A stretch of DNA of 64,000 nucleotides from Bacillus sp. FJAT-27225 (GCF_001685025.1 NZ_MAYU01000026.1:1-64000), one strand, 5' to 3'; shown: positions 16,302 to 31,993, counted from the stretch's first letter. Notes: generated by a model from the letters alone, not told the origin. Program-made: numbers and translations.

Positions 16302-16620
16302 GCTGGTCAATCTCCTCTCATCTCATCTTCTCTCTGCTAACTCTCTAATAATACAAAAAAAGCCTGCATCCCGCCCCCCTACAGACTTGTCTTAAGCGCT
16401 GTGAAACAGGGTTTTCTTAAAAGAAAATGGGAGGGATGCATGAGCTAGACGGGACAGGATAAGAAGGCAAGGTAATTCTGCACTTCTTCCGGATTTTATG
16501 GCAATTATCCAAACTGACCGGTTATCTTAGGCGATATTCCTGCCCATCGTAACGCTCTTTTTGGCTTGTGCGGTAAATCTTATTCGATTGTAAAAGCCAC
16601 CGAAGGCGCTTCCACTATAG
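16302..16620 (-). other. unexplained structured leader before ecfA1
   Basis: A gap of about 320 bases without a gene. On the minus strand an imperfect 12-bp stem (16429-16440 with 16365-16376, around GCATCCC) encloses a loop of about 50 bases and is followed by seven Ts at 16354-16360, like a terminator. A second region (about 16456-16495) can pair AAGAAG with CTTCTT. No T-box, S-box or other riboswitch motif that I know is present. Confidence 0.5.
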
Positions 16621-16682
16621 GAAAGAGCAGTCCAAAAAGGACTCTCTTATGAAAGAGGGCAAGAAAATTTTCCTGCCCTCAT
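16621..16682 (-). terminator. tandem hairpins, terminator after rplQ
   Basis: GAGGGCAgGAAAA / TTTTCtTGCCCTC at 16655-16680 lies right behind the rplQ stop. A second hairpin (16621-16648, AAGAGAGTCC / GGACTGCTCTT) follows. Together they should end the alpha operon transcript. Confidence 0.7.
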
Positions 16683-16693
16683 ATTTGAATCTA

Positions 16694-17080
<387 letters not shown>

Positions 17081-17110
17081 TCATGAAGGCTTATTTGGGG
17101 CACGGAACGA

Positions 17111-18055
17111 TTAGTCGTCCTTGCGAAGTCCCAGTCCAAGCTCTTCTAATTTTGCTTTCACTTCCTCAAGTGACTTACGGCCAAGATTTCGCACTTTCAT
17201 CATATCTTCCTCGGTCTTGTTGGCAAGTTCCTGGACAGTATTGATTCCCGCGCGCTTCAGGCAGTTGTAAGAACGGACGGAAAGGTCAAGTTCTTCAATT
17301 GTCATCTCAAGGACTTTTTCTTTTTGATCTTCTTCTTTTTCAATCATGATTTCAGCATTTTGTGCTTCATCGGTAAGGCCGACAAAGATATTCAAATGCT
17401 CTGTCAAGATTTTGGCTCCGAAGGCGATAGCTTCTTGAGGCCCGGTGCTGCCGTCAGTCCAAACATCCAAAGTAAGTTTATCATAATTGGTCATTTGCCC
17501 AACACGAGTATTCTCAACTTGATAGGATACACGGGAAACAGGAGTAAAAATCGAGTCAATTGGAATAACACCAATCGGCTGGTCTTCTCTCTTGTTTTGG
17601 TCCGCAGGCGTATAGCCACGTCCGCGCTTAGCAGTCAGGCGCATACGAAGATTTCCGTTTGAACCCAATGTAGCAATATGCAAATCAGGATTCAGGATTT
17701 CAACATCACTGTCATGAGTAATGTCGCCGGCTTTGACCGTACCTTCGCCCTGTACATCGATTTCAAGCGTCTTTTCTTCATCGGAGTATATTTTTAATGC
17801 GATTTTCTTAATGTTTAAGATAATGGATGTAACATCCTCAACGACGCCTTCAATTGTTGAAAACTCATGTAGTACCCCATCGACCTGGATCGATGTGACT
17901 GCTGCACCTGGGAGTGAAGATAGTAGGATACGACGTAAGGAGTTACCCAGAGTTGTACCATATCCACGCTCAAGTGGTTCTACGACGAACTTCCCGTATT
18001 TGGCATCATCGCTGATCTCAACCGTTTCGATTTTTGGTTTTTCTATTTCGATCAT
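17111..18055 (-). CDS. rpoA: RNA polymerase subunit alpha
   Basis: 314 aa, identical in length to B. subtilis RpoA. The N-terminal domain (1 to about 230) dimerises and nucleates the polymerase ([17 protein letters not shown]). The C-terminal domain (about 245-314) carries the DNA- and activator-contacting helices ([19 protein letters not shown]). A TTG precedes the ATG at 18055, and the ATG fits GGAGGG. The 171-base gap to rpsK holds a possible -10 TATAAT with a poor -35, and a small CGGCC/GGCCG hairpin. Confidence 0.98.
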   Translation of the reverse strand: MIEIEKPKIETVEISDDAKYGKFVVEPLERGYGTTLGNSLRRILLSSLPGAAVTSIQVDGVLHEFSTIEGVVEDVTSIILNIKKIALKIYSDEEKTLEIDVQGEGTVKAGDITHDSDVEILNPDLHIATLGSNGNLRMRLTAKRGRGYTPADQNKREDQPIGVIPIDSIFTPVSRVSYQVENTRVGQMTNYDKLTLDVWTDGSTGPQEAIAFGAKILTEHLNIFVGLTDEAQNAEIMIEKEEDQKEKVLEMTIEELDLSVRSYNCLKRAGINTVQELANKTEEDMMKVRNLGRKSLEEVKAKLEELGLGLRKDD

Positions 18056-18226
18056 CAAATATACCCTCCTTCAAAACGTCGAAAACCCGGCCTATTCTTT
18101 CGGCCGAAATTCCCCCATGTATTCGTTCCCTGTTTGTGCACAACAACTGGAATATTGATTCTGCTAGAACGAAAAGATAGTATCATATCCCATTATAGAC
18201 ATGGATACAATTTCTATACAGAAAAA

Positions 18227-18631
<405 letters not shown>

Positions 18632-18638
18632 TTACTGA

Positions 18639-19004
18639 TTATTTCTTCTTGTTCGCTACAGTCTTACGTGGACCTTTGCGTGTACGTGCATTGTTCTTGG
18701 TGTTTTGGCCGCGAACAGGCAGGCCACGACGGTGGCGAATACCACGGTAGCTTCCGATTTCCATCAGGCGCTTGATGTTAAGCGATACTTCACGGCGAAG
18801 ATCACCTTCTACTTTTAGCCTGTCAATGATGTCACGGATTTTGTTCAGTTCATCTTCAGTCAGATCACGAACACGAGTGTTCTCAGAAACACCTGCTTCA
18901 GCAAGAACTTTTTGAGCTGTATTTTTACCAATACCATAAATGTAAGTTAATGAGATAACTACACGTTTTTCACGAGGAATATCTACACCAGCAATACGTG
19001 CCAT
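18639..19004 (-). CDS. rpsM: 30S ribosomal protein S13
   Basis: 121 aa. S13 in the 30S head contacts the P-site tRNA and forms bridges to L5. The start [19 protein letters not shown] and the tail [19 protein letters not shown] are diagnostic. An AAGGAGGTG site precedes it. It lies between rpmJ and rpsK. Confidence 0.98.
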   Translation of the reverse strand: MARIAGVDIPREKRVVISLTYIYGIGKNTAQKVLAEAGVSENTRVRDLTEDELNKIRDIIDRLKVEGDLRREVSLNIKRLMEIGSYRGIRHRRGLPVRGQNTKNNARTRKGPRKTVANKKK

Positions 19005-19028
19005 AAATTTAGAGCACCTCCTTCTTTA

Positions 19029-19390
<362 letters not shown>

Positions 19391-19398
<8 letters not shown>

Positions 19399-19657
19399 CG
19401 AATTCGTCTCCCTTCTCTAGATCGGACAGGCGTTCGTTTGAAAACTTCATTATGGCGAAGCGCAGCTCTCCAATTGTGCCGCTGCCTCTTCCCTGATACT
19501 GTATAAACGTCTGGAGCTATGCGGTCCAGTAGTTGGAGATGCCTGAGAAAAGATTATTCGGGCAATCATTCTATCGCGTCTTACCATCAGCCACCAGAAC
19601 TAATTGCTCATCAACCAACTTTTTGATTATACCATAATGGCTCCCGCCGCGTCCTTC
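19391..19657 (-). pseudogene. decayed KOW-domain RNA-binding protein gene (ybzG-like)
   Basis: A single reading frame with no frameshift encodes recognisable fragments of the KOW protein normally found between map and infA: GSHYGIIKKLVDEQLVLVAD (then GKTR), and later IGELRFAIMKFSNERL plus [11 protein letters not shown]. It is broken by two in-frame TAG codons and has no start: TAA codons lie just before it. The frame ends at a TAA inside the first codons of infA. Not long or open enough to be a normal gene; a pseudogene is the simplest reading. Confidence 0.75.
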
Positions 19658-19693
19658 TTAATAGTACAATTAACCAGGAGTTATTTAAAATCA

Positions 19694-20439
19694 TCACAGG
19701 ATTGTGAGGATTTCAAAGCCTTCCTCTGTAATTGCAACTGTGTGTTCAAAATGGGCGCAGTTTTTGCCATCTACTGTTACAACCGTCCATTCATCAGCCA
19801 GTGTTTTCACATACCGGCTGCCCGCATTCACCATCGGTTCAATTGCCAGCACCATTCCAGGCCTGAGCCGTGGACCTTTGTTGGGAGGACCATAATGTGG
19901 GACTTGAGGGTCCTCATGTAAGTCTTGCCCTACTCCATGCCCAACATACTCGCGTACAATGGAAAAACCGTTTTCCTCCACATACACCTGAATCGCATGC
20001 GAGATAGTTGAAAGACGCTCGCCTGGCTTTGCCTCTTCCAGTCCTTTATATAGCGACTGTTCTGTAACATGCAATAGACGACTGGTTTCCTCGTCTATTT
20101 CACCGACAGGATACGTCCAGGCTGAGTCACCATGATAGCCATTGTACTTGGCTCCAATGTCAATGCTGATAATATCCCCTTCTTTTAAAACACGGCCGCC
20201 CGGTATACCATGTACAAGCTCTTCATTCACTGAAGCACAAATACTTCCGGTGAAACCATTGTAGCCTTTAAAGGAAGGAGTTGCGTCATGCTTACAGATC
20301 ACTTCTTCTGCAATGCGGTCCAGTTCTTTTGTGGTTATCCCAGGTGCAATATGTTTCTTAAGCTCCTCATGGGCTAGTGCCACAATTCTGCCCGCCCTCC
20401 GCATTATATCAATTTCACGCGGTGTCTTGCAGATGATCA

Positions 20440-20440
<1 letters not shown>
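19694..20440 (-). CDS. map: methionine aminopeptidase type I
   Basis: 248 aa. It removes the initiator Met from new proteins. The metal ligands are visible: Asp in [14 protein letters not shown] (two Asp), His in GHGVG, Glu in AIEPMVN and a C-terminal Glu. No N-terminal zinc-finger extension is present, so it is type Ia. Its ATG overlaps the adk stop by one base (TAATG), so translation is coupled. Confidence 0.97.
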
Positions 20441-21102
<662 letters not shown>

Positions 21103-21148
21103 TTAGGGATTAAGTGGTTTCAGGGAACAGACGTCCCCAAAACCAAGT

Positions 21149-22444
21149 TTACTTGATAAAGCCTTTATAATGGCGTTTTACTAATTGAGCTTCCAATTGC
21201 TTCATTGTTTCAAGTGCAACACCAACTACGATTAACAAACTGGTTCCACCAATTTGCGCAGACTGAGGCAAGTTGGCAACTTGAATAAAGATGATTGGAA
21301 GTATCGCTATGACAGCAAGGAATATTGCACCAACAAATGTGAGTCGATACAAAACGCGAGTGAAGTATTCCTGTGTTGGTTTACCAGGGCGTATCCCAGG
21401 TATATAGCCGCTCTGCTTCTGCAGGTTTTCAGCTGCCTGTTCTGGATTTACCTGAATAAACGCATAGAAATACGTAAACGCGATAATCAATGCTGCATAC
21501 ATAATCATTCCAACAGGATGTGTATAATCAAATACCCGCTGGATCCACAGCGTTACATCATTTGTAGGAAAAAACGATGCAATGGTCCTTGGTGTGATAA
21601 TAAAGGAAACTGCAAAGATGACCGGAATAACCCCTGCAGCATTTACTTTTAGCGGCATATGTGTTGACTGTCCGCCTACAGGAGTACGGCCAGCTGTCAT
21701 TCGCTTTGCATATTGGATCGGAATTTTCCTTGTTGCTTGCTGGACAAAGATAACTCCAACGACAATAGCGACTACAGCCAAAAGCAACAGGATGACAATC
21801 AGGATGTTAATGAACAATTTATCGCCTGCATTTTGGAACTGCTGAATGTAAATCTGGTTAACAGTTGTCGGAATTCCCGCTGCAATACCAGCAAAGATGA
21901 TAATTGAAATACCATTTCCGACTCCTTTTGCAGTAATCTGTTCGCCAAGCCACATCAAGAAAGCTGTTCCTGCTGTCAATACAGTTGCAATCAACAAGTA
22001 GGTTGGGATATCCGGATCAACAATCAACTGGCTTTGAGTCATATTGTTAAAACCGTACGACATACCTAATGCCTGGATAAATCCAAGCACGATAGTGAAA
22101 TAACGGGTGAACTGTGCTAGCTTGCGCCTGCCAACATCCCCCTGTTTTGCCCATTCAGTAAACTTCGGGACAACATCCATCTGTAATAGTTGAATGATGA
22201 TTGATGCAGTAATGTAAGGCATAATCCCCATAGCAAGAATGGAGAAGTTTTGCAGCGCGCCCCCGCCAAACGTATTCAGAACTCCAAATACGCTAAACTG
22301 ATCCTGGGCTGCTAGGATATCGGCATTGACATTCGGTACCGGAATGAACGTTCCGATACGAAATATCAATAGCATTAATAGGGTGAATAGGATTTTATTC
22401 CTTATTTCAGCCACGCGCATAAAATTGGAGATTGTCCGGAACAT
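21149..22444 (-). CDS. secY: preprotein translocase channel subunit SecY
   Basis: 431 aa with ten membrane helices. It forms the Sec channel together with SecE (also in this window) and SecG. Recognisable segments are [20 protein letters not shown] (plug and helix 2 region) and [20 protein letters not shown] (cytoplasmic loop that contacts SecA and the ribosome). The start ATG overlaps the rplO stop (TAATG), coupling its synthesis to ribosomal proteins. Confidence 0.98.
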   Translation of the reverse strand: MFRTISNFMRVAEIRNKILFTLLMLLIFRIGTFIPVPNVNADILAAQDQFSVFGVLNTFGGGALQNFSILAMGIMPYITASIIIQLLQMDVVPKFTEWAKQGDVGRRKLAQFTRYFTIVLGFIQALGMSYGFNNMTQSQLIVDPDIPTYLLIATVLTAGTAFLMWLGEQITAKGVGNGISIIIFAGIAAGIPTTVNQIYIQQFQNAGDKLFINILIVILLLLAVVAIVVGVIFVQQATRKIPIQYAKRMTAGRTPVGGQSTHMPLKVNAAGVIPVIFAVSFIITPRTIASFFPTNDVTLWIQRVFDYTHPVGMIMYAALIIAFTYFYAFIQVNPEQAAENLQKQSGYIPGIRPGKPTQEYFTRVLYRLTFVGAIFLAVIAILPIIFIQVANLPQSAQIGGTSLLIVVGVALETMKQLEAQLVKRHYKGFIK

Positions 22445-22884
22445 TAGATCACCTCAGTGTTTCCACCAGCAGCTTCGATTGCTTCCTTGGCAGCAGAGGA
22501 AAATTTATGAGCTTTCACAGTCAATTTTTTCTCAACGTTCCCTTTTGCAAGAATTTTAATTCCTGCTTTTTCGCTTTTAACAAGGCCAGCTTCAATAAGA
22601 AGTTCTGGAGTAACTTCTGTACCATCTTCAAAGCTGTTCAGGGCATCAAGGTTCACGATAGCGTATTCCTTGCGATTAATGTTAGTAAAACCGCGCTTAG
22701 GCAAACGGCGGAATAAAGGTGTTTGACCACCTTCGAAACCAACACGCACCCCACCACCGGAACGAGCTTTTTGGCCTTTATGACCTTTACCGGCAGTTTT
22801 ACCTTGGCCAGAACCGATACCACGGCCTAGTCGCTTACGTTCTTTACGGGAACCTTCTGCAGGCTGTAATTCATGAAGTTTCAT
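22444..22884 (-). CDS. rplO: 50S ribosomal protein L15
   Basis: 146 aa. L15 is a late-assembly protein with a long N-terminal extension that threads into 23S rRNA. That basic, Gly-rich arm is visible ([20 protein letters not shown]), followed by the globular domain with [17 protein letters not shown]. It precedes secY with a one-base overlap. Confidence 0.98.
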   Translation of the reverse strand: MKLHELQPAEGSRKERKRLGRGIGSGQGKTAGKGHKGQKARSGGGVRVGFEGGQTPLFRRLPKRGFTNINRKEYAIVNLDALNSFEDGTEVTPELLIEAGLVKSEKAGIKILAKGNVEKKLTVKAHKFSSAAKEAIEAAGGNTEVI

Positions 22885-22917
22885 TTGGGCACCTCCTTAT
22901 GAAAGAAAAGAAATCAT

Positions 22918-23100
22918 TTATTGTTCTTTAACCGTTACAAGGTGAGCAACCTTGTTAATCATACCACGGATAGCGGCATTGTCTTGCTGCTCAACTGTTT
23001 GGTTCACTTTTCGCAATCCGAGAGCCTTAACTGTTTCGCGCTGGTCCTGCGGACGACCAATTACGCTTTTAGTGAGGGTAATTTGCAATTTGTTAGCCAT
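22918..23100 (-). CDS. rpmD: 50S ribosomal protein L30
   Basis: 60 aa, normal bacterial length. A small ferredoxin-like fold on 23S rRNA. The signature [20 protein letters not shown] is present. It lies between rpsE and rplO, which is its fixed place in the spc operon. GGGAGGG precedes the ATG. Confidence 0.97.
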   Translation of the reverse strand: MANKLQITLTKSVIGRPQDQRETVKALGLRKVNQTVEQQDNAAIRGMINKVAHLVTVKEQ

Positions 23101-23114
23101 TTTATTTCCCTCCC

Positions 23115-23615
23115 TTAACCTAACAGTTCTTCTACTGATTTTCCGCGCAATTTAGCTACATGTTCAGCACTCTTAAGCTGCTTTAGGCCATCGAGTGTTG
23201 CGCGAACCATGTTGATTGGAGTGTTTGTTCCAAGGGATTTGGATAGAATGTCTCCGACACCTGCAAGTTCAAGTACTGCACGGACAGGTCCGCCAGCGAT
23301 AACACCTGTACCTTCATAAGCTGGTTTCAAAAGTACTTCACCAGCTCCAAAACGGCCGATTACCTCATGAGGCAAAGTCGTTCCAACCATTGGCACTGAA
23401 ATCAAGTTTTTCTTGGCATCTTCTACAGCCTTGCGAATGGCATCAGGAACTTCCTGTGCTTTTCCTGTTCCAAAGCCTACATGGCCATTCTTGTCACCAA
23501 CTACAACAAGTGCAGTAAAACGGAAGCGGCGTCCACCTTTAACAACCTTTGCTACACGGTTGATGGTAACTACGCGTTCTTCAAGTTCTAGTTTGTTTGG
23601 GTCAATGCGACGCAT
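23115..23615 (-). CDS. rpsE: 30S ribosomal protein S5
   Basis: 166 aa. S5 lines the mRNA entry tunnel and affects decoding accuracy. The N-terminal double-stranded RNA-binding domain (about 10-75, including [20 protein letters not shown]) is followed by the S5 C-terminal domain ([20 protein letters not shown]). The spectinomycin-contact loop VVKGG looks wild type. Confidence 0.98.
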   Translation of the reverse strand: MRRIDPNKLELEERVVTINRVAKVVKGGRRFRFTALVVVGDKNGHVGFGTGKAQEVPDAIRKAVEDAKKNLISVPMVGTTLPHEVIGRFGAGEVLLKPAYEGTGVIAGGPVRAVLELAGVGDILSKSLGTNTPINMVRATLDGLKQLKSAEHVAKLRGKSVEELLG

Positions 23616-23639
23616 TTTTATGTGTCCCTCCTTTGTCTA

Positions 23640-24002
23640 TTAAAATTGCAGGCCGTTTTCACGAGCCGCATCAGCGAGAGCCTGGATTCGGCCATGATAT
23701 AGATATCCTCCGCGGTCAAAAACAACGGAACTGATACCTTTTTCAACTGCGCGTTTAGCTAGTAATTCGCCGACCTTTTGCGCAGCTTCAATATTATTGG
23801 TAGATTCAAGACCGAAATCTTTTTCGATAGTCGAAGCACTTGCAAGAGTAACTCCGTTCACATCGTCGATTAACTGAGCATACATGTGCTTATTGGAACG
23901 AAACACATTCAAACGTGGACGGGCTGCAGTTCCGGTAAGCTTGGAACGGACACGTGCATGCCTCTTCTTACGGCTCGCGTTTTTATCAAGCTTCGTAATC
24001 AT
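23640..24002 (-). CDS. rplR: 50S ribosomal protein L18
   Basis: 120 aa. L18 binds 5S rRNA together with L5 and forms part of the central protuberance. The family pattern [18 protein letters not shown] and the C-terminal [20 protein letters not shown] are present. The N-terminus is strongly basic. It lies between rplF and rpsE. Confidence 0.98.
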   Translation of the reverse strand: MITKLDKNASRKKRHARVRSKLTGTAARPRLNVFRSNKHMYAQLIDDVNGVTLASASTIEKDFGLESTNNIEAAQKVGELLAKRAVEKGISSVVFDRGGYLYHGRIQALADAARENGLQF

Positions 24003-24034
24003 TTACGTCACTCCTTTCGTATTACTATGCGGCA

Positions 24035-24571
24035 TTACTTACCTTTTTTGCCTTCTTTGCGGCGGACAACTTCGCCTTCATAGCGAATCCCTTTGCCTTT
24101 GTAAGGCTCTGGAGGACGGACGCCACGGATGTTTGCTGCAAGTGCGCCTACACGTTCCTTATCATAGCCTTTAATACTAATTTTTGTATTTGCAGGAACT
24201 TCGATTTCAAGTCCAGCTTCAGGTTCGATTTCAACTGGGTGGGAATAACCGACGTTTAACACAAGCTTGTTGCCTTGCTTGGAAGCACGGTAACCAACAC
24301 CAATTAGTTCCAGATTCCTTTGGAAGCCAGTTGATACACCTTCTACCATGTTAGAGATAAGCGCACGAGTTGTACCGTGCAAAGCACGAATCTCTTTCAC
24401 ATCGGAAGGGCGTGTAACTGTTACAGTATTGCCCTCAACCTCGATTCCGATCTCAGGATTGAAAGTACGGGTCAATTCGCCCTTAGGCCCTTTTACTGTA
24501 ACTGTGTTCTTATCAAGAGTAACCGTAACTCCAGCAGGAATTTCGATTGGTTTTTTACCTATACGTGACAT
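24035..24571 (-). CDS. rplF: 50S ribosomal protein L6
   Basis: 178 aa with two repeated L6 folds. It sits near the factor-binding GTPase centre of the 50S subunit. [17 protein letters not shown] starts the protein, and the second domain carries the signature [18 protein letters not shown]. It lies between rpsH and rplR. Confidence 0.98.
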   Translation of the reverse strand: MSRIGKKPIEIPAGVTVTLDKNTVTVKGPKGELTRTFNPEIGIEVEGNTVTVTRPSDVKEIRALHGTTRALISNMVEGVSTGFQRNLELIGVGYRASKQGNKLVLNVGYSHPVEIEPEAGLEIEVPANTKISIKGYDKERVGALAANIRGVRPPEPYKGKGIRYEGEVVRRKEGKKGK

Positions 24572-24601
24572 TTAGTGCACCTCCATTCATTCAAAACATT
24601 A

Positions 24602-25000
24602 TTACCAGACGTATGCTAGAACTTCTCCGCCAACTTGCTTAGCACGAGCTTCTTTATCAGTGATGACACCTTGAGATGTAGAAACAAGTGCGATGCCAAG
24701 GCCGTTCAATACGCGCGGCACTTCGTTGGACTTAGCATAAACACGAAGACCAGGCTTAGAGATCCTCTTAAGGCCGGTTATTACACGTTCGTTGTTAGCA
24801 CCGTATTTAAGGAAGATTCGGATGATGCCTTGCTTATTATCGTCAATTAGTTCAACATCACGGACGAAACCTTCACGCTTAAGGATTTCAGCAATTTCTT
24901 TTTTGATATTGGAAGCAGGTACTTCCAGCTTCTCATGGCGAACCATGTTCGCGTTACGGATGCGGGTAAGCATATCTGCAATTGGATCTGTCATTACCAT
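24602..25000 (-). CDS. rpsH: 30S ribosomal protein S8
   Basis: 132 aa, same length as B. subtilis S8. It binds the central domain of 16S rRNA. The start [20 protein letters not shown] and the signature [19 protein letters not shown] are diagnostic. It lies between rpsN and rplF in the spc order. Confidence 0.98.
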   Translation of the reverse strand: MVMTDPIADMLTRIRNANMVRHEKLEVPASNIKKEIAEILKREGFVRDVELIDDNKQGIIRIFLKYGANNERVITGLKRISKPGLRVYAKSNEVPRVLNGLGIALVSTSQGVITDKEARAKQVGGEVLAYVW

Positions 25001-25029
25001 TAATTTTACCTCCTTCCCAGACTTGGGGT

Positions 25030-25239
<210 letters not shown>

Positions 25240-25779
25240 TTACTTTTGGAATGGCATTCCAAACTGAGTTAATAGCTCACGTGCTTCTTCATCAGTGTTG
25301 GCTGTCGTTACGATAACGATATCCATACCACGGACTTTGCTAACTTTATCGTAATCAATTTCAGGGAAGATCAATTGTTCTTTCACACCAAGGGTGTAGT
25401 TGCCGCGGCCGTCGAATGCTTTCTTGGAAATCCCGCGGAAGTCACGAACCCTCGGAAGAGAGACTGAAATTAATTTGTCTAGGAATTCATACATACGTTC
25501 ACCGCGAAGAGTTACCTTTGCGCCGATAGGCATGCCTTCACGAAGGCGGAAACCGGCGATAGACTTCTTCGCACGTGTCACAACAGGCTTTTGGCCAGTG
25601 ATCGTAGTAAGTTCTTCAACAGCATTGTCTAGGGCTTTTGCATTCGCTACTGCATCGCCAACACCCATATTTACAACGATTTTTTCTACTTTTGGAACCT
25701 GCATAACAGATTTATAGTTAAACTTGCTCACGAGAGCAGGAGTAATTTCTTTTACATACTTTTCCTTTAGGCGGTTCAT
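25240..25779 (-). CDS. rplE: 50S ribosomal protein L5
   Basis: 179 aa. L5 carries 5S rRNA into the 50S subunit and contacts P-site tRNA and S13. The segments [18 protein letters not shown] and [20 protein letters not shown] are family hallmarks. A GGAGG site precedes the ATG. Confidence 0.98.
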   Translation of the reverse strand: MNRLKEKYVKEITPALVSKFNYKSVMQVPKVEKIVVNMGVGDAVANAKALDNAVEELTTITGQKPVVTRAKKSIAGFRLREGMPIGAKVTLRGERMYEFLDKLISVSLPRVRDFRGISKKAFDGRGNYTLGVKEQLIFPEIDYDKVSKVRGMDIVIVTTANTDEEARELLTQFGMPFQK

Positions 25780-25804
25780 CTATAGTACCTCCTTTCTCAA
25801 TGGA

Positions 25805-26110
25805 CTACTTATCTAATACTTCACCGGATTTTGTAACGCGTACCTTTTTGCCGTCAACAACTTTATGTCCAACACGGCTTGGTTTGCCGGATTTGTCAAC
25901 AGGCATTACGTTCGATACATGGACAGGTGCTTCCTGGCTATTGATGCCACCTTGCGGATTGGCCTGGGAAGGTTTTGAGTGTTTTTTAACAATGTTCACA
26001 CCTTCAACCAAAACGCGGTTTTGCTTCGGATAAGCTTCAAGGATTGTTCCTGTCTTGCCCTTATCCTTGCCAGAGATGACCATTACTTTGTCACCTTTTT
26101 TTACGTGCAT
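25805..26110 (-). CDS. rplX: 50S ribosomal protein L24
   Basis: 101 aa with a KOW motif ([18 protein letters not shown]). L24 initiates 50S assembly near the tunnel exit. The frame extends to 26134, but MHVKKGDKV at 26110 is the family start and is preceded by AAGGAGGTG. Confidence 0.98.
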   Translation of the reverse strand: MHVKKGDKVMVISGKDKGKTGTILEAYPKQNRVLVEGVNIVKKHSKPSQANPQGGINSQEAPVHVSNVMPVDKSGKPSRVGHKVVDGKKVRVTKSGEVLDK

Positions 26111-26161
26111 CTGTGCGCACCTCCTTAAAGGCATTTGAGTTTGTGTTATGTCAAGTACTAA

Positions 26162-26557
<396 letters not shown>

Positions 26558-26569
26558 TTATCCGAACAA

Positions 26570-26833
26570 TTAGATAATAACTGCTTTTTCAACGACTTCT
26601 ACAAGGCGGAAGCGTTTTGTAGCTGAAAGCGGGCGAGTTTCCATAATGCGTACTACGTCACCGATTTTTGCTTGGTTTTGCTCATCATGAGCCTTGAATT
26701 TCTTAGAGTATTTAACGCGTTTACCGTAAAGAGGATGCTTTTTGTGTGTTTCGACAAGAACAGTAACGGTTTTATCCATTTTGTCAGACACAACGCGTCC
26801 GGTGTAAACTTTGCGTTGGTTGCGTTCGCTCAT
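26570..26833 (-). CDS. rpsQ: 30S ribosomal protein S17
   Basis: 87 aa OB-fold protein of the 30S body, important for early 16S folding. [19 protein letters not shown] and the conserved [19 protein letters not shown] segment are seen. GGAGG precedes the ATG. It lies between rpmC and rplN. Confidence 0.98.
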   Translation of the reverse strand: MSERNQRKVYTGRVVSDKMDKTVTVLVETHKKHPLYGKRVKYSKKFKAHDEQNQAKIGDVVRIMETRPLSATKRFRLVEVVEKAVII

Positions 26834-26852
26834 TAGGCGGACCTCCTCTCAA

Positions 26853-27480
<628 letters not shown>

Positions 27481-27482
27481 GT

Positions 27483-28139
27483 TTATTTGCCTCCTTCCTC
27501 GGATTTCTTCTTCGTTGGAAGGACTTCACCCTTGTAGATCCAAACTTTTACGCCAAGTTTGCCGTAAGTTGTATCTGCTTCGGCAGTAGCATAGTCAATA
27601 TCTGCACGAAGTGTATGAAGGGGAACAGTTCCTTCGCTGTAATGTTCAGAACGAGCGATATCTGCACCGCCAAGACGGCCGGATACCATGGTTTTGATAC
27701 CTTTTGCACCTGCACGCATAGCGCGTTGGATAACTTGCTTCTGAGCACGGCGGAAAGATACCCGATTTTCAAGTTGACGAGCGATGTTTTCAGCAACAAG
27801 CTTAGCATCGATGTCTGCTTTCTTAATTTCAAGGATATTGATGTGGACCCTTTTGCCTGTAAGTTGGTTTAACGCTTTTCGGAGCGCTTCAACTTCTGTA
27901 CCGCCTTTACCGATTACCATACCTGGCTTAGCAGTGTGAACAGTAACGTTAACACGGTTAGCAGCGCGTTCGATTTCCACTTTAGATACAGATGCGTCTT
28001 TTAGGCGCTTCTGGATATATTCACGAACTTTAATATCTTCATGAAGAAGATCAGCAAAGTCTTTGCCTGCGTACCATTTTGATTCCCAATCACGGATAAT
28101 ACCAATACGCATGCCGACTGGATTTACCTTTTGACCCAC
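27483..28139 (-). CDS. rpsC: 30S ribosomal protein S3
   Basis: 218 aa. S3 sits at the mRNA entry site and has helicase-related activity. The KH domain is visible ([20 protein letters not shown]), followed by the S3 C-terminal domain ([14 protein letters not shown]). It lies three bases after rplV. Confidence 0.98.
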   Translation of the reverse strand: MGQKVNPVGMRIGIIRDWESKWYAGKDFADLLHEDIKVREYIQKRLKDASVSKVEIERAANRVNVTVHTAKPGMVIGKGGTEVEALRKALNQLTGKRVHINILEIKKADIDAKLVAENIARQLENRVSFRRAQKQVIQRAMRAGAKGIKTMVSGRLGGADIARSEHYSEGTVPLHTLRADIDYATAEADTTYGKLGVKVWIYKGEVLPTKKKSEEGGK

Positions 28140-28142
28140 TAA

Positions 28143-28499
<357 letters not shown>

Positions 28500-28502
28500 T
28501 CA

Positions 28503-28778
28503 TTAACGTCTGGTTTTCTTATCGTCAGCGGCATGACCTTTATAAGCACGAGTTGGAGCGAATTCTCCAAGCTTGTGGCCTACCATATCCTCGGTCACGT
28601 AAACTGGTACATGTTTGCGTCCATCATATACAGCGATTGTATGGCCGATGAATTGTGGGAAAATAGTAGAACGGCGTGACCATGTCTTCACTACCTGTTT
28701 GCTGTCTGCACCAAGGCTTTCCACCTTTTTCATTAGATGCTCATCAACAAAAGGCCCTTTTTTCAAACTGCGACCCAT
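28503..28778 (-). CDS. rpsS: 30S ribosomal protein S19
   Basis: 91 aa 30S-head protein that works with S13. [19 protein letters not shown] starts it. The signature [20 protein letters not shown] (residues about 47-66) and the tail [15 protein letters not shown] are present. GGGAGGT precedes the ATG. Confidence 0.98.
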   Translation of the reverse strand: MGRSLKKGPFVDEHLMKKVESLGADSKQVVKTWSRRSTIFPQFIGHTIAVYDGRKHVPVYVTEDMVGHKLGEFAPTRAYKGHAADDKKTRR

Positions 28779-28838
28779 GTGGGTACCTCCCTTCGAGACC
28801 GTTCTACGGTTCTGTATTCGAACCGTAGTTCAATCACG

Positions 28839-29690
<852 letters not shown>

Positions 29691-29697
29691 TTATATT

Positions 29698-29982
29698 CTA
29701 GGATTCAAAAATTTCGATTTCTTTACTATCAGCAGTCAATTTAACGATGGCCTTACGGCGTTTGTTTGTGTAACCGCCGAACTTGCCCATACGCTTGAAT
29801 TTGCCTTTATAGTTCATGATGTTTACTTTTTCAACATCAACACCAAAGATTGACTCGATAGCATCTTTAACTTGAGTCTTGTTGGCTCTAACGTCCACTT
29901 CGAACGTATACTTCTTTTCAGCCATTAAATCTGTAGAACGTTCGGTGATAACGGGGCGCTTAATGACATCGCGTGCATCCAT
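29698..29982 (-). CDS. rplW: 50S ribosomal protein L23
   Basis: 94 aa. L23 at the tunnel exit is the main docking point for trigger factor and SRP. The conserved motifs [21 protein letters not shown] and [16 protein letters not shown] (family VxxVN pattern) are seen. Its ATG overlaps the rplD stop by one base (TAATG). Confidence 0.97.
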   Translation of the reverse strand: MDARDVIKRPVITERSTDLMAEKKYTFEVDVRANKTQVKDAIESIFGVDVEKVNIMNYKGKFKRMGKFGGYTNKRRKAIVKLTADSKEIEIFES

Positions 29983-30605
29983 TATGCAAGCACCTCCTCT
30001 ACTTTTTCAACAGCAGCTTTGGTGATAATCAGCTTGTCGTGATTAAGGACATCTAAGACATTTATGCCGTTGGCAGTTACTACTGTAACGCCAGGAAGAT
30101 TCCTTGCAGACAATGCTACATTTTCATCGAGGTCAGCTGTTACAACAAGTGCCTTCTTTTCAACAGAAAGTCCTTTAAGGACACTCTTGAATTCTTTTGT
30201 TTTCGGAGCATCGAAAGCCAGGCTTTCAAGAACCAATACATTTTCTTCAAGAACTTTTGAGGATAACGCAGATTTAATTGCTAGACGGCGTACTTTTCTA
30301 GGCAGCTTATAGCTGTAGCTCCGAGGTACTGGACCGAATACTGTGCCGCCGCCTCTCCATTGTGGTGAGCGGATTGATCCTTGGCGCGCACGGCCTGTTC
30401 CTTTTTGTCTCCACGGCTTGCGTCCGCCGCCAGCCACTTCAGAACGGATTTTAGTTTTGTGTGTTCCTTGGCGAAGTGAAGACCTTTGCATCAGCACTGC
30501 TTCAAAAAGAACATGCTGGTTAGGCTCAATGCCGAACACTGTATCATTAAGTTCGATTTCACCAACTTGTGAACCGTTTTGGTTAAATAATGCTACTTTA
30601 GGCAT
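29982..30605 (-). CDS. rplD: 50S ribosomal protein L4
   Basis: 207 aa. L4 has a tunnel-lining loop, seen here as the basic segment [19 protein letters not shown]. In E. coli it also represses the S10 operon, but that control is not known in Bacillus. It lies between rplC and rplW with a one-base overlap at its end. Confidence 0.98.
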   Translation of the reverse strand: MPKVALFNQNGSQVGEIELNDTVFGIEPNQHVLFEAVLMQRSSLRQGTHKTKIRSEVAGGGRKPWRQKGTGRARQGSIRSPQWRGGGTVFGPVPRSYSYKLPRKVRRLAIKSALSSKVLEENVLVLESLAFDAPKTKEFKSVLKGLSVEKKALVVTADLDENVALSARNLPGVTVVTANGINVLDVLNHDKLIITKAAVEKVEEVLA

Positions 30606-30634
30606 TCGTTTGTTCCTCCTTTCTAACGAAGTCT

Positions 30635-31261
30635 CTATGCTTTAATCGCGGTTTTGATTTTAACTAGTGATTTTCTTGGTCCAGGCACGTTGCCTTTAAC
30701 AAGAAGCAGATTGCGGTCTGTATCAACCTTTACAATTTCAAGGTTTTGGACAGTTACAACTTCCCCACCCATACGGCCTGGCAATGCCTTGCCTTTAAAT
30801 ACGCGGTTAGGGGCAACAGGTCCCATGGAGCCTGGGCGGCGGTGGTAACGGGAACCATGAGTCATAGGTCCGCGGGATTGTCCATGGCGTTTAATTGAGC
30901 CTTGGAATCCTTTACCTTTAGATACTCCGGTTACATCCACGATGTCGCCTTCTGCAAATATATCAACTTTGACTTCCTGACCAACTTCAAATGCTGCCAA
31001 GTCTACTCCGCGGAACTCGCGAACGAAGCGCTTAGGAGCAGTATTAGCCTTTGCGGCATGTCCCTTTTCAGGCTTATTGGAAACTTTATCGCGTTTGTCT
31101 TCAAAACCGATTTGGACCGCTTCATAGCCATCGCTTTCTGCAGTCTTCTTTTGAAGCACAACGTTTCCAGCAGCCTGGATTACAGTTACAGGGATTAGGT
31201 TGCCGTTTTCAGCAAATACTTGAGTCATACCAATCTTTCTTCCTAAGATTCCTTTGGTCAT
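30635..31261 (-). CDS. rplC: 50S ribosomal protein L3
   Basis: 208 aa. L3 starts 50S assembly and reaches towards the peptidyl transferase centre. The start [20 protein letters not shown] and the loop signature [19 protein letters not shown], then [20 protein letters not shown], are diagnostic. AGGAGGTG precedes the ATG. Confidence 0.98.
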   Translation of the reverse strand: MTKGILGRKIGMTQVFAENGNLIPVTVIQAAGNVVLQKKTAESDGYEAVQIGFEDKRDKVSNKPEKGHAAKANTAPKRFVREFRGVDLAAFEVGQEVKVDIFAEGDIVDVTGVSKGKGFQGSIKRHGQSRGPMTHGSRYHRRPGSMGPVAPNRVFKGKALPGRMGGEVVTVQNLEIVKVDTDRNLLLVKGNVPGPRKSLVKIKTAIKA

Positions 31262-31300
31262 TCGTCACACCTCCTGATAAATAAATAATGTATTTTTGTA

Positions 31301-31711
<411 letters not shown>

Positions 31712-31744
31712 TCACATCATCGCAGTCAAAGACCAACATTGTCT

Positions 31745-31773
31745 ATTATACATAAATTAGCGCCCAAAATCAA
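31745..31773 (-). promoter_or_regulatory. sigma-A promoter of the S10 operon (downstream)
   Basis: Minus strand: -35 TTGATT (31768-31773), 17-base spacer, perfect -10 TATAAT (31745-31750). It gives a leader of about 130 bases before rpsJ. Confidence 0.8.
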
Positions 31774-31812
31774 TATGATTTTAAGGTTTTTTATGTTTCG
31801 CACACTTTTACT

Positions 31813-31841
31813 ATTATAGCGGCACAACAGATAGAATGCAA
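31813..31841 (-). promoter_or_regulatory. sigma-A promoter of the S10 operon (upstream)
   Basis: Minus strand: -35 TTGCAT (31836-31841), 17-base spacer, perfect -10 TATAAT (31813-31818). It forms a tandem pair with the promoter about 68 bases downstream. Confidence 0.65.
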
Positions 31842-31961
31842 TGTTTTATTCATAATGAGATCCAGATCCATATATCCTCTTTCTTCCATCTCGAATTCCA
31901 TAAAAATAATGCCTACTATATAGAAGAAACTCGACTTTCGAGTTGGTTTATTAGACAAATA

Positions 31962-31993
31962 AAAAACAGGCGGATCGTCACCCGCCTGTTTTT
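31962..31993 (-). terminator. terminator after tuf
   Basis: Stem AAACAGGCGG / CCGCCTGTTT with a short loop, flanked by A and T runs. It closes the str operon. The remaining gap to rpsJ holds the two S10 promoters and no gene. Confidence 0.9.
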
